DNA of 64,000 nt from Nitrospirota bacterium (GTDB taxonomy: Bacteria > JACPQY01). How positions within the stretch are numbered: position 1 is the stretch's first letter; every line of letters starts with the position of its first letter. Both the position numbers and the translations under genes were made by a program. The stretch covers positions 1 to 64,000 of the forward strand of contig JACPAV010000002.1 in NCBI GenBank assembly GCA_016180645.1. Reading direction: 5' to 3'. Below, piece by piece: positions 32,394 through 41,265 of this stretch. The notes under the pieces are model-generated. The model made no database searches and had not been told where the DNA came from. It was given only the letters and a program-made list of their open reading frames with translations.

Positions 32394-34199
32394 CTACTTC
32401 GGAAGGAGGCCCTTCTTGCGGGAGCGGGCGAGGAGGGACTGGAGTTCGGAGGCGGGGAGCGGGCGGCTGAAGAGATAGCCCTGGGCCAGTTCGCAGCCTT
32501 TGGCGCGGAGGAATTCAAACTGTTCCTTCGTTTCCACGCCCTCGGCCACCATTTTCATTCCCAGATTGTGCGTGAGCGAGAGCACGGTTGCCGCGATCGC
32601 CGCATCGCTGGCATCGCGCACCAGGTCCGCCACAAACGATTTGTCCAGTTTCAGGGCATCCGCCGGAAAATCCTTGAGATACTCCAGCGACGAATAGCCC
32701 GTTCCGAAATCGTCGATGGCGATTCGGAGGCCGGTCTTCTTCAATTCCTTGAGAAGCACGATGGTGTCCTGCACCCTGTGCATGGCGGTGCTCTCCGTGA
32801 TTTCCACTTCCAGGCTCGATGCGGGCAGGCCGGTGTCTTTGAGGGTGCGGGAGAGGAGTTCAGAGACATTCACATCCTGGAACTGGCGGGCCGACAGATT
32901 CACCGACACACGAAGATCACGCCAGCCGGCCTCATGCCATTTGCGCACCTGCGCGCAGGCGGTTCGGAGAACCCACTCGCCGATGGGGATGATCAACCCC
33001 GTCTGCTCGGCCACAGGAATGAAATCGATGGGGAACACGAGCCCCAAGTCCGGATGTTCCCAGCGGGCCAGCGCCTCGACCCCCACGATTCTGCCGGTTG
33101 AAAGATCCACCATCGGCTGGTAGTGCACGGCAAACTCGTTTCGCTCCAAGGCCCTTCGGAGCTGATTTTCCAGGAGGAGCCGCTCAAACGCCGCCACATT
33201 CATCGAAGAGGCGTAGAACTGGTACATATTGCGTCCACGCTCCTTCGCCCGATGCAAAGCCGTGTCCGCATTCTTCAAAAGTGTCTGTGCGTTCTTCCCA
33301 TCCGACGGGTAGAGGGCGATCCCGATGCTGGTCGTGATGTGGAGTTCCTGCCGGCGGAACTTGATGGGCGGGTGAAGCGATTTCAGCACGCGCTCGGACA
33401 ACTGAGCCACAAATTGAGCTCCCGGAACCTGGGGGAGCAGCAGAACATACTCGTCGCCCCCGAGGCGGGCGAGCGTGTCACCTTCGGAAATCTGTTTTCG
33501 AAGGCGGCTGGCTACGGTGGTGAGCACCTTGTCTCCCGCCGAATGGCCGAGCGTGGCGTTGATGTTCTTGAACCGGTCCAGATCGAAACAGAGGAGCGCA
33601 AGCATGAATTTGCTCCGGGCGGCCTGCGACAGCGCTACTTCCAATCGGTCTTCGAACAGCATCCGGTTCGGGAGACCCGTCAGGGAATCGTGGTACGCCA
33701 CGTGGAGCAGTTCCGTTTCGGCCTGGCGCCGGGCGGTGACGTCCGAAGCCACCCCCAGCATGCCTGTCACCTCGCCCGATCCGTTTCGGATCGGCATGTA
33801 CCGGGTTTCGAAAATGCGTCCAGCGCCCGGTCCGCCGCCGACCTCCACGGACTCTTCAAAATCTTCGCCGGCAAGCGCCCTCTTGATGTTCTCCTGAATT
33901 TTCGGATCGCCCTTGTAAACCTCGTAGGCGGAGTGCCCCACTACCTCCCCAGCCTCCAGCCCGAGGGCACTGAGGCCCTTTCCCTCTGAAAGTGTGAAAA
34001 CACCTTTGCGGTCCACCGCAAAAAGTATGATGGGAGCATGCGAAAGCGCCTGGCGGAAGTATTCGCCGTTCGGGCGCGGCGGGGCAGGGTGTTGGTGATC
34101 GGTTGCAGGGGCCTTGCGACGAGTTGCCGCCGGCCATGGCCTGGCATGCTTTCGGGATGCCCTCCTGCTCCGTTGAACCTGCATGGAATCAAACCGCAT
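32394..34199 (-). CDS. PAS-GGDEF-EAL c-di-GMP signalling protein
   Basis: About 601 residues from ATG 34199; the start is uncertain, since a longer frame exists and ribosome sites are weak. A PAS domain (about 45-165: APIILFAVDRKGVFTLSEGK, with FETRYMPIRN) leads into GGDEF (about 170-335; active site GGDEY, about 248) and EAL (about 345-595). EAL catalytic elements are complete: VGVEALARW, SVNLSARQF, EITEST, IDDFGTGYSSL, KLDKSFV, EGVET and QGYLFSRPL. It may therefore both make and degrade c-di-GMP, or mainly degrade it with GGDEF as a GTP sensor. No membrane segment is seen. Confidence 0.92.
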   Translation of the reverse strand: MRFDSMQVQRSRRASRKHARPWPAATRRKAPATDHQHPAPPRPNGEYFRQALSHAPIILFAVDRKGVFTLSEGKGLSALGLEAGEVVGHSAYEVYKGDPKIQENIKRALAGEDFEESVEVGGGPGAGRIFETRYMPIRNGSGEVTGMLGVASDVTARRQAETELLHVAYHDSLTGLPNRMLFEDRLEVALSQAARSKFMLALLCFDLDRFKNINATLGHSAGDKVLTTVASRLRKQISEGDTLARLGGDEYVLLLPQVPGAQFVAQLSERVLKSLHPPIKFRRQELHITTSIGIALYPSDGKNAQTLLKNADTALHRAKERGRNMYQFYASSMNVAAFERLLLENQLRRALERNEFAVHYQPMVDLSTGRIVGVEALARWEHPDLGLVFPIDFIPVAEQTGLIIPIGEWVLRTACAQVRKWHEAGWRDLRVSVNLSARQFQDVNVSELLSRTLKDTGLPASSLEVEITESTAMHRVQDTIVLLKELKKTGLRIAIDDFGTGYSSLEYLKDFPADALKLDKSFVADLVRDASDAAIAATVLSLTHNLGMKMVAEGVETKEQFEFLRAKGCELAQGYLFSRPLPASELQSLLARSRKKGLLPK

Positions 34200-34355
34200 T
34201 CTAAAGTGGGAACCCGTCGAATACAATCGAATTTCACTCTGCCCTTGCCGTGCTTTCGCCGCCCTTCCTTGGGCGGCCCTGGCCGCGGCAAGGACCGCAC
34301 CATCCATGGCTGGTAACGGTTTGCCTTTGGGCCCCACAGAGCTACAGTGAGCAGA

Positions 34356-34715
34356 ATGGCGAAGGGAAAATGGTTTGGGGCGGGACTGGCCGCTTCGATC
34401 GGCGCGGCTGTGGCGGCGTCGCTCTGCTGCCTCGGGCCAACGCTCGTCATCGCCGCGGGAGGAATCGTGACAGCGGCCTTCGGCGGGGTGTTCGAATGGT
34501 TCCAGGCGTGGAGGCCGGTCTTCACCGCGATTTCGCTCGGCTTTCTGGGTTTGGGCTATTGGTACGTTTTCAGGTCCACGCCGCCGCCCGATGCGGATTG
34601 TGATAAGGGCGTATGTACGCCTCGAAATCCAGTTAACAAGACCCTTCTGTCCATTCTGACGCTGGTGGTGGCCGTATTGATCACCGCCCCATACTGGCTG
34701 ACGTGGGTGAGCTGA
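34356..34715 (+). CDS. MerT-like metal transport membrane protein
   Basis: 119 residues from ATG 34356 (a GTG at 34347 is possible). Three hydrophobic segments are visible. The first carries the MerT hallmark ASLCCLGPTLV with a vicinal Cys pair, and a second Cys pair (DCDKGVC) sits in the loop before the last segment, as in mercuric ion importers. A MerP-like gene follows 26 bp later, but no MerA or MerR is visible, and a copper ATPase lies upstream, so the metal could be mercury or copper. Confidence 0.78.
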   Translation: MAKGKWFGAGLAASIGAAVAASLCCLGPTLVIAAGGIVTAAFGGVFEWFQAWRPVFTAISLGFLGLGYWYVFRSTPPPDADCDKGVCTPRNPVNKTLLSILTLVVAVLITAPYWLTWVS

Positions 34716-34741
34716 TTTTACTCAAAGAAAGGAGCAAGAAT

Positions 34742-35032
34742 ATGAAACAGGGACTCATCATTTTCGCTTTGATCGCCGCGGTCTTCGCGGGGGCGGCCCA
34801 GGGCGCGTTCGCCGCGGAAAAATCGTGCACACTGGAAGTCGCCGGAATGACGTGCGACTCCTGCGTGAAGCACGTGCAGGATGCGCTGAAGAAAGTGGAT
34901 GGAGTCAAGACCTCGAACGTTGATATCAAAGGAAAATCCGCGAGCGTGGTCTTCTTGGACGACAAGACCTCGCCTGAGAAACTGGCGGATGCCGTGACGA
35001 AAGCGGGCTACGAAGCGAAAGTCAAGAAATAG
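34742..35032 (+). CDS. MerP-like periplasmic HMA metal-binding protein
   Basis: 96 residues from ATG 34742, with AGGAG upstream. The signal peptide IIFALIAAVFAGAAQGAFAA is followed by one HMA domain with GMTCDSCVKHVQDAL, the two-Cys metal site. It probably hands metal to the MerT-like protein encoded just upstream. It could equally be a copper chaperone. Confidence 0.82.
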   Translation: MKQGLIIFALIAAVFAGAAQGAFAAEKSCTLEVAGMTCDSCVKHVQDALKKVDGVKTSNVDIKGKSASVVFLDDKTSPEKLADAVTKAGYEAKVKK

Positions 35033-35047
35033 GCGGTCGATTCCCCA

Positions 35048-35962
35048 TCACCGCTGCCGGATCCAATCCGAATCGGCAGCCGCGGCATAGCGCGACCGGA
35101 TCAGACGGGTGAGATCCTTCGTCCGGGGATCCCCGGGGTATCCCGATGCCACAGGAATGCCCCCTTCCAAACCGAAATGCCGGTTCTCCGCCAGCATGAA
35201 CAGCTCTCGGACGTACTTCCCAACGATCGAGGCCATCGCGACCGGTGCATATCCGGCGTCCGCATCTCGAACGAAGCGAAATTCCCTGCCGTCGGAAAAC
35301 CGGTATGAGGATTCCTCCGGCTTCTCCTTCATCGATTCCCACGGAGGAATCAGGGCCAACCGCTCCGCCCGGTACTTCGTCAGGAACGGGGTGTATCTCC
35401 GTGTGCCCCCCACTTTTCCGAAAACGTACTTGTCCCCCGGTGGTCCGTAGATCACCAAATCCATAAAGAGGGAGAAATCGCAGTAGGCCTTGCTCCCCCG
35501 CGCCGGGATCAGTTCGTTGAACGTTCGAGGCGGAAGGATCGCGATGGCAATTCCCCGGACTCTCCAGCGATTCAATTCTTCGAGTCCCTTGCTTTGCAAA
35601 GCCCCCCTTGACGACCAGAGTGAGAGTTTCATGCCCTCTGCGCAGTCTCCGAGCATGCCCGCTACTTCCGGCCCGGCCCGTTCGCACAGGGCTTCAAACT
35701 TCAGCAGGGCGAACCGATCCACGAGCCCGCGCAGGGATGTCGGCCGATGGCCGGCCGCAGCCAGAATTTCGAGCGCCGCGGATTCGCCACGCGCGTAGGC
35801 CGCCGGCCGGCGGTGGAACACTTTCTTGCTGTCGCGCACGAGCAATTCATTTCCAGTGAGACGGGCGGATTTCAGATCGGGAACCTCCACGGCGACCGCG
35901 GTGGCGACCAGCGGACCGAGTTTCGGTCCGTATCCGTTTTCGTCGATGCCGACGAGAATCAC
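35048..35962 (-). CDS. divergent RNase HII-like protein (RNase H fold)
   Basis: 304 residues, GTG start. The opening VGIDENGYGPKLGPLVATAV matches the RNase HII first strand (G-D-E-x-G-x-G-P-x-x-GP) with Asn in place of the usual Ala. DSKKV follows as in the DSKxL motif, and AGYAPVAMASIVGKYVREL resembles the RNase HII helix that carries the Asp and the ASI.AK motif. SGYPGDPRTKDL near the end fits the substrate-recognition region. It is longer than typical RNase HII (about 200-230 residues), with an insert in the middle. The role may be removal of ribonucleotides from DNA, or a specialised nuclease. Catalytic Asp/Glu in the first strand are intact. Confidence 0.68.
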   Translation of the reverse strand: MILVGIDENGYGPKLGPLVATAVAVEVPDLKSARLTGNELLVRDSKKVFHRRPAAYARGESAALEILAAAGHRPTSLRGLVDRFALLKFEALCERAGPEVAGMLGDCAEGMKLSLWSSRGALQSKGLEELNRWRVRGIAIAILPPRTFNELIPARGSKAYCDFSLFMDLVIYGPPGDKYVFGKVGGTRRYTPFLTKYRAERLALIPPWESMKEKPEESSYRFSDGREFRFVRDADAGYAPVAMASIVGKYVRELFMLAENRHFGLEGGIPVASGYPGDPRTKDLTRLIRSRYAAAADSDWIRQR

Positions 35963-35963
35963 G

Positions 35964-36066
35964 AGTAGCGGTCAGCAATCAGCTTTCAGCGGTCAGCTTC
36001 GGGTGGGCAATGCGAGGAACAATGGGCGCTGAAACGGCTGAAAGCTGACGGCTGAGTGCTGATCGC
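35964..36066. repeat. AGCTGA-type intergenic inverted repeat
   Basis: GCGGTCAGCAATCAGC-TTTCAGC on the left is mirrored by GCTGAAAGCTGACGGCTGA and GCTGATCGC on the right. It fills the whole gap between the RNase HII-like gene and tolQ. A related element is at 47340-47406. Confidence 0.75.
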
Positions 36067-36072
36067 TTGTCG

Positions 36073-36753
36073 TCACACCGTCCAGCTTTTCTGCTTCACG
36101 GACATGTCCAACTGGCGGGCGTATTTCTGGAGCATGCCGGAGATCAGCCGGATTCGGGCAATGAAGAAGTTGTAGCTGGCGGCGGCCGGGATCGCGGCGA
36201 ACAGTCCGACGGCGGTCGCGACAAGCGACTCTGCGATACCGGGCGCCACCGCGGCGAGGCTGGCGGAACCCATCTGCGCGATGCCCCGGAAGGAATTCAT
36301 GATCCCCCAAACGGTGCCAAAGAGCCCGATGAACGGCGCCGTGCTCCCGATCGTGGCCAGATAAATCAGATTCTCTTCCAGGCGCCGCACTTCCTGGTCC
36401 ACAAACTCACGCGACTGGCGGTTCACCTCCTCCTCCATCCGGTCCTTGTAGGTAAACTCGGCCTCGGGATGAGGATGTTTTTGTTCGAAGAATTTCTCCT
36501 GGTCAAGGAAGGTGCACGCGTCCTTCAAAAGCGCGGCGATATTCGAGGTCTTGAGTTTGCTCGTCGCACGATACTGCGCATCGATCTCGGAGACATGTTC
36601 GATGGCCTTCCAGAATTCGGCGTTCGCCCGGCTGATTTCGTTGAACTGCCGATGCTTCATCACGATGATCGCCCACGACGCCACGGAGAGCAGGACCAGC
36701 ACGAGGAGGACGAGCTTGACGATCAGACTGCCTGAAGCAATAAATCCCAACAT
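36073..36753 (-). CDS. tolQ: TolQ/ExbB-type proton channel subunit
   Basis: 226 residues. N-terminal membrane segment (IVKLVLLVLVLLSVASWAIIV), long cytoplasmic loop, then two membrane segments with TIGSTAPFIGLFGTVWGIMNSFRGI, the TolQ/ExbB/MotA family signature, and SLVATAVGLFAAIPAA. The length and the sequence after the first segment fit TolQ better than ExbB. It powers TolA or TonB with the proton gradient at the inner membrane. No TolR/ExbD gene adjoins it here: the downstream neighbour on the same strand is the RNase HII-like gene. Confidence 0.82.
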   Translation of the reverse strand: MLGFIASGSLIVKLVLLVLVLLSVASWAIIVMKHRQFNEISRANAEFWKAIEHVSEIDAQYRATSKLKTSNIAALLKDACTFLDQEKFFEQKHPHPEAEFTYKDRMEEEVNRQSREFVDQEVRRLEENLIYLATIGSTAPFIGLFGTVWGIMNSFRGIAQMGSASLAAVAPGIAESLVATAVGLFAAIPAAASYNFFIARIRLISGMLQKYARQLDMSVKQKSWTV

Positions 36754-36790
36754 GTTGAGTGTGCGCGCAATCTATCATCGGTCCAACGCA

Positions 36791-36819
36791 TTGACAACCC
36801 TTCCCTTTTCACCTACGAT
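36791..36819 (+). promoter_or_regulatory. sigma70-type promoter, possibly giving a leaderless transcript
   Basis: TTGACA (36791) with a 17-bp spacer and TACGAT (36814). The predicted transcription start, about seven bases further, falls within a few bases of the GTG start at 36829 of the DUF465 gene, leaving essentially no leader. Confidence 0.6.
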
Positions 36820-36828
36820 CCGTACCTT

Positions 36829-37056
36829 GTGGAGCACAACACGGTGCTTGGGAGCCGGAACGTAGAGGACGTCGCCGCCCAAAATCCGGAGCTTAGGCAG
36901 TTGCTCGATGAACACCGGGTGCTGGACGGAAAGCTCGATCAGTATGCCCAGCGACCCTACCTCACTTCCTTGGAGGAAATTGAGGTCAAGACCTTGAAAC
37001 GGGAGAAACTGCTTAAGAAGGATAAGATCGAGGCGATTCTCTCGCGTTACCGCTAG
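36829..37056 (+). CDS. DUF465/YdcH-family small protein
   Basis: 75 residues, GTG start. It matches the DUF465 pattern: an N-terminal helix (LRQLLDEHRVLDGKLDQY), then RPYLTSLEEIEVKTLKREKL and KDKIEAIL, i.e. a short helical hairpin rich in Glu and Lys. The family is widespread in Proteobacteria, of unknown function. It is followed by a terminator-like hairpin before ilvB. Confidence 0.8.
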   Translation: MEHNTVLGSRNVEDVAAQNPELRQLLDEHRVLDGKLDQYAQRPYLTSLEEIEVKTLKREKLLKKDKIEAILSRYR

Positions 37057-37087
37057 CAAGGACTCGCATCAGGCGCTGAGATCAAGG

Positions 37088-37124
37088 GGGCACGGGATCG
37101 CCCCGAGTGCCCGTTTATCATTTT
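37088..37124 (+). terminator. terminator or attenuator before ilvB
   Basis: GGGCAC...GTGCCC, with an inner GG/CC pairing, is followed by gtttatcatttt. It lies 32 bases past the DUF465 stop and 43 bases before the ilvB start, so it either ends the small gene's transcript or attenuates ilv expression. No leader peptide rich in Ile/Val/Leu codons was recognised. Confidence 0.6.
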
Positions 37125-37166
37125 GCTCAGATGCTGCGCTGCGTAGCACGAGCTCACGGAGTCGAC

Positions 37167-38876
37167 ATGAAAGGTGCGGACATTTTCCTGGAGTGTCTCA
37201 AACGTGAGGGGGTGGACATCCTGTTCGGCCTCCCCGGCGGAGTCACGCTCGACATCTACGACAGCCTTTACGACTGCGAAGGCCTGCGGCACATCCTGAC
37301 CCGGCACGAGCAAGGCGCCGTTCACATGGCTGAAGGCTACGCCAAGGCGTCCGGCAAAGTCGGTGTGGCCCTCGTCACGTCGGGCCCCGGCGCCACCAAC
37401 GCCGTGACCGGAATCGCCGACGCCTACATGGACTCCGTGCCACTCGTCTGTTTCACCGGTCAGGTGAACACCTACATGATCGGGAACGACGCCTTCCAGG
37501 AGGCCGACACGCTCGGCATCACCCGGTCCTGCACCAAGCACAACTATCTCATCAAGAACGTGAAGGATTTCCCCCGGATCGTGCGCGAGGCGTTTTACAT
37601 TGCCCGGACGGGCCGGCCCGGTCCCGTGGTGGTGGACATCCCCAAGGACGTATCGAGGGCGGATGCCGAATTCGTCTGGCCCGAAACCGTGGGACTCCGT
37701 GGATACAAGCCGACCATCGAGGGCCATATCGGCCAGGTGAGACAGGCGCTGAAAGCGATCCTCGGCTCCAGCCGCCCGCTCCTCTACGTCGGGGGGGGGG
37801 CGATCAGCGCCGATGCGTCGGACGCCGTGATCCGTTTTGCGGAGAAGCTGAACATTCCGGTCACCGTGACGCTCATGGGCCTCGGCGCCTATCCCGCCTC
37901 CGGCCCCTGTTACGTCGGCCCGCTGGGCATGCACGGCTACTACAATTGCAACATGGCGATCTCGGATTGCGACTGCCTCTTTGCCATCGGGCCGCGATTT
38001 GACGACCGCGTGACCGGCAAGACGGACGAATTTTCGCTCAAGAGCGTGAAAATTCACATCGACGTGGACCCCACCTCCATCAGCAAGAATGTCCCCACCC
38101 AGATCCCTATCGTGGGCCAAATCGGGCGCGTGATCGAACAGATGTACGAAGAGCTGGCCAAGACCGATCCGAAGGTCATCGAGGCGTTCAAGAAACGCAT
38201 CAAGCCGTGGTGGAACCAGATCGCCCAGTGGGAGAAGCAGAATCCTCTCTGTTTCAAGGCATCCACCAACGGAAAGGTGAAGCCCCAGTTCGCCATCCAG
38301 AAGCTCTGGGAAGTCACGAAAGGTGATGCGGTGGTGGCGACGGACGTGGGCCAGCACCAGATGTGGGCGATGCAATACTACCGAGTGAACCATCCGAGAC
38401 ATTTCCTCACCTCCGGCGGACTCGGCACGATGGGCTTCGGCCTTCCGGCCGCCATCGGCGCGCAGTTCGCCAAGCCGGACAAACTGGTCGTCTGCATTTC
38501 CGGCGACGGCAGCCTGCAGATGAACATCCAGGAGCTGGTGGTGGCCGTGGAGCACAAGCTCCCGATCAAGGTCATGCTCATCAACAATGGCGCGCACGGG
38601 ATGGTCACCCAATGGCAGCGGTTTTTCTACAAACGGCGGTACTCTGCCTCTCAATTCATGCAGCCGGATTGGGTGAAACTGGCGGACGCCTACGGCGCCC
38701 GCGGACTGCGGGTGGAGAAACCGGAGGACATGGAGGCCGGGATCCGCGAAATGCTCAAGGTGAGCGGACCCGTGCTCCTGGACGTGAAAGTGGATCCGGA
38801 GGAGGACGTTTTTCCGATGGTGCCGGCCGGCGGCGCGGTGAATAAGATGATCCTTCCGGAATCGCCTCTCTCCTGA
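37167..38876 (+). CDS. ilvB: acetolactate synthase large subunit
   Basis: 569 residues from ATG 37167 (CGGAG upstream). It condenses two pyruvates, or pyruvate with 2-oxobutyrate, in the first common step of valine/leucine/isoleucine synthesis, using thiamine diphosphate and FAD. Visible signatures: the ThDP glutamate in ILTRHEQGAVHMAEGYA, SGPGATNAVTGIADAY, FAD/central domain ALNAILGS-like region with RFDDRVTGK, and the ThDP motif GDGSLQMN...INN. The Gly triplet at LLYVGGGAIS is encoded by a run of exactly ten G (37791-37800). ilvN follows 12 bp later. Confidence 0.95.
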   Translation: MKGADIFLECLKREGVDILFGLPGGVTLDIYDSLYDCEGLRHILTRHEQGAVHMAEGYAKASGKVGVALVTSGPGATNAVTGIADAYMDSVPLVCFTGQVNTYMIGNDAFQEADTLGITRSCTKHNYLIKNVKDFPRIVREAFYIARTGRPGPVVVDIPKDVSRADAEFVWPETVGLRGYKPTIEGHIGQVRQALKAILGSSRPLLYVGGGAISADASDAVIRFAEKLNIPVTVTLMGLGAYPASGPCYVGPLGMHGYYNCNMAISDCDCLFAIGPRFDDRVTGKTDEFSLKSVKIHIDVDPTSISKNVPTQIPIVGQIGRVIEQMYEELAKTDPKVIEAFKKRIKPWWNQIAQWEKQNPLCFKASTNGKVKPQFAIQKLWEVTKGDAVVATDVGQHQMWAMQYYRVNHPRHFLTSGGLGTMGFGLPAAIGAQFAKPDKLVVCISGDGSLQMNIQELVVAVEHKLPIKVMLINNGAHGMVTQWQRFFYKRRYSASQFMQPDWVKLADAYGARGLRVEKPEDMEAGIREMLKVSGPVLLDVKVDPEEDVFPMVPAGGAVNKMILPESPLS

Positions 38877-38888
38877 CAGGAAACGACG

Positions 38889-39404
38889 ATGAAACATACC
38901 ATTTCCGCGCTGGTCGAGAATGAATTCGGCGTCCTCGCCCGCGTGGCCAACATGTTCGCCGCGCGGGGATACAACATCGAATGCCTGACCGTGGCCGAAA
39001 CGCTGGACCCCACCGTGTCCCACATGACCATTGTGACGAGCGGGGACGACAAGATCATCGAGCAGATCCTGAAGCAGCTTAACAAGCTCATCAACGTCAT
39101 TAAGGTCTCGGACGTGACGGAGACGGACCACGTGGAGCGGGAGCTGGTCCTCATCAAAGTGGCGGCGGAGGGCGACCGGAGGGCGGAGGCCCTTCGGTTG
39201 GTGGAAATCTTCCGCGCGAAGGTGGTGGACGTGTCTCCGGACAGTCTGATGATCGAGATCACGGGCGACGAAAACAAGCTCCGCGCCGTCATCGAGCTGT
39301 TCAAGAACCTGGGGATTCGTGAAATCGTCCGGACCGGGAAGGTGGCCATGCAGCGATCCCAGAAGACCAAAGCGGCGCGCAAGCCCGTCGAAGAAGCCGC
39401 GTGA
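38889..39404 (+). CDS. ilvN: acetolactate synthase regulatory subunit
   Basis: 171 residues, with AGGAAACGACG before the start. An N-terminal ACT domain ([30 protein letters not shown]) binds valine for feedback inhibition, and the C-terminal domain ([30 protein letters not shown]) contacts and activates IlvB. Length and order are standard. Confidence 0.95.
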   Translation: MKHTISALVENEFGVLARVANMFAARGYNIECLTVAETLDPTVSHMTIVTSGDDKIIEQILKQLNKLINVIKVSDVTETDHVERELVLIKVAAEGDRRAEALRLVEIFRAKVVDVSPDSLMIEITGDENKLRAVIELFKNLGIREIVRTGKVAMQRSQKTKAARKPVEEAA

Positions 39405-39427
39405 TAATCTGAAAGGACCGAATTGAC

Positions 39428-40444
39428 GTGAAAATCCACTACGAAAAAGATGCTCAACTGAAATTTCTGAAGAACAAGAAAGTGGCCATCATCGGCTATG
39501 GGAGCCAAGGCCATGCGCACGCGTTGAATCTGAAGGACAGCGGGATCGACGTGCGCGTCGGCCTCGCCGCCGGAAGCCCTTCCCGTGTGAAGGCCGAGAA
39601 AGCAGGCCTTCGCGTTACCGACAACAAGCAGGCGGCGAAGGAGGCGGAAATCGTCATGATGCTCACGCCCGATGAGCGGAGCGCGGCAATTTACACGGAA
39701 GACATCGCCCCGAACCTCGAAGCGGGCGACTACCTCGCTTTCGGCCACGGCTTCAACATCCACTTCGGACAGATTACGCCGCCGGAGAACATCAACGTCT
39801 TCATGGTGGCGCCGAAAGGGCCGGGCCACCTCGTCCGTCATGAATTCCAAAGCGGGAACGGCGTGCCGGTGCTGGTCGCCATTCATCAGGATCCGTCGAA
39901 GGATACGAAGAATGTCGCCCTCGCGTACGCGAAAGCGATCGGGGGCACGAGAGCCGGCGCAATCGAAACCACGTTTCGCGACGAGACCGAAACCGACCTC
40001 TTTGGAGAACAGGTGGTCCTCTGCGGCGGACTCACCGCCCTCATGCAGGCGGGATACGACACGCTGGTCGAGGCCGGCTACCCTCCCGAAATGGCCTACT
40101 TCGAGTGCATCCACGAGGTGAAACTGATTGTGGACCTCATCTACGAAGGCGGGATCTCTAACATGCGTTATTCGGTCTCCACCACGGCCAAGTATGGCGA
40201 CGTCACGCGCGGTCCCCGCATCGTCACCGAGGAGACGAAAGCCGAAATGAAGAAAATCCTCGGCGAGATTCAGTCCGCCTCGTTCGCGCGGGAGTGGATC
40301 CTCGAGAATCGCGCCGGCCGGCCCGTTTACAACGCCCTTCTCAAGAAGGGTGAGGCCCACCCCGCTGAACAGGTCGGCGCCTCGCTCCGTAAGATGATGC
40401 CGTGGATCGAACGGAGCAAGAAGGTGGACAAGACGAAGAATTGA
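39428..40444 (+). CDS. ilvC: ketol-acid reductoisomerase
   Basis: 338 residues, GTG start with GAAAGGA upstream. It converts acetolactate to 2,3-dihydroxyisovalerate with NADPH and Mg2+. The Rossmann motif [21 protein letters not shown] is complete. The C-terminal knotted domain has the metal-binding [28 protein letters not shown] and SISNTA-equivalent [10 protein letters not shown]. This is the short class I enzyme. Confidence 0.96.
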   Translation: MKIHYEKDAQLKFLKNKKVAIIGYGSQGHAHALNLKDSGIDVRVGLAAGSPSRVKAEKAGLRVTDNKQAAKEAEIVMMLTPDERSAAIYTEDIAPNLEAGDYLAFGHGFNIHFGQITPPENINVFMVAPKGPGHLVRHEFQSGNGVPVLVAIHQDPSKDTKNVALAYAKAIGGTRAGAIETTFRDETETDLFGEQVVLCGGLTALMQAGYDTLVEAGYPPEMAYFECIHEVKLIVDLIYEGGISNMRYSVSTTAKYGDVTRGPRIVTEETKAEMKKILGEIQSASFAREWILENRAGRPVYNALLKKGEAHPAEQVGASLRKMMPWIERSKKVDKTKN

Positions 40445-40483
40445 CCGGCCATGTCGGTCCACGTCCTTCCTCTCATGGGCGGT

Positions 40484-40505
40484 CATCCTGAGCGAAGCGA
40501 AGGAT
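40484..40505. repeat. CCTGAGC/GAAGGA hairpin repeat
   Basis: ATCCT-gagcgaagcga-AGGAT between ilvC and psd. Same core as 27326-27352 and 28213-28250. Confidence 0.65.
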
Positions 40506-40533
40506 CTACGCCACCCGTAGCCAAGTGTCATTG

Positions 40534-41265
40534 ATGGCATCAGACAGCAGCGTCGTCGCCTCCGTTCACCTGCCGACCCGCCGCCTTCCCCTCGCGAAGG
40601 AAGGATGGCCGTTCATCCTCCCGTTCGTGGCGCTCGGCGGAATTCTCATGGTGTGGACCCCTTGGGGTGCCCTGGCCTTCGCCCCGGCCCTCTTCTCGAT
40701 CTGGTTCTTCCGCGATCCTCGCCGCATTCCCCCCGAAGGCGACGCCCTCCTGGTCTCCCCGGCGGATGGGCGGGTCGTCCTGATCCAGCCCATACACGAG
40801 CCGCTCTTTCTCAAGCGGAATTGCACGCGCGTCAGCATCTTCATGTCGCCGATGAACGTGCATGTGAACCGGATGCCGCGCGCGGGCCAAGTGAAGAACG
40901 TGCGATATTCCGAAGGGCGATTCCACGTGGCCAGCAAGGAGATCGCCTCGAAGGACAACGAGCAGAACGCGATCCACGTCCGATGCGATGACGGCAGTGA
41001 ATTCATGCTGGTCCAGATCGCGGGCATCCTCGCGCGGCGAATCATCTGCGATGTCCGCCCCGGCCAGCAGCCCCGGACGGCCGACCGCATCGGCCTCATC
41101 CGATTCGGCTCCCGCGTGGACCTCTACCTGCCGGACGATTTCGAACCCTGCGTCTCCGTCGGCCAGAAAGTAGCGGCCGGTACGACCGTTGTGGCGACGC
41201 AAGAACCCAATGACCCTTCATCTCGTCGTCCCCGGAACGGAGTGGAGGGGGCCTCCCGGCGGTAG
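40534..41265 (+). CDS. psd: phosphatidylserine decarboxylase, short form, with repeat-derived tail
   Basis: 243 residues from ATG 40534. It makes phosphatidylethanolamine from phosphatidylserine. Two membrane segments at the N terminus, then FFRDPRRIPP, SPADGRV, the conserved IFMSPMNVHVNR, and the self-cleavage site RFGSR, whose Ser becomes the pyruvoyl group. The expected end is near GQKVAAGTTVVA. The last 20 or so residues (TQEPNDPSSRRPRNGVEGAS) are extra and encoded by the dispersed GTCCCC/GGAG element that also occurs inside tgt. pssA, the enzyme for the preceding step, lies 5.3 kb downstream beyond an inserted cassette. Confidence 0.9.
   Translation: MASDSSVVASVHLPTRRLPLAKEGWPFILPFVALGGILMVWTPWGALAFAPALFSIWFFRDPRRIPPEGDALLVSPADGRVVLIQPIHEPLFLKRNCTRVSIFMSPMNVHVNRMPRAGQVKNVRYSEGRFHVASKEIASKDNEQNAIHVRCDDGSEFMLVQIAGILARRIICDVRPGQQPRTADRIGLIRFGSRVDLYLPDDFEPCVSVGQKVAAGTTVVATQEPNDPSSRRPRNGVEGASRR
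41224..41260. repeat. GTCCCC/GGAGTGGAG element at the psd 3' end
   Basis: 37 bases, 34 of them identical to 51497-51533 inside tgt (core GGAACGGAGTGGAGGGGGCC). Read in the same frame at both sites it gives RRxRNGVEGA. Confidence 0.85.

Noticed and set aside
37053-39131. 692-codon minus-strand frame
   Set aside because: Antisense to ilvB/ilvN; composition is that of a shadow.
38690-40540. 616-codon minus-strand frame
   Set aside because: Antisense to ilvN/ilvC and the end of ilvB.
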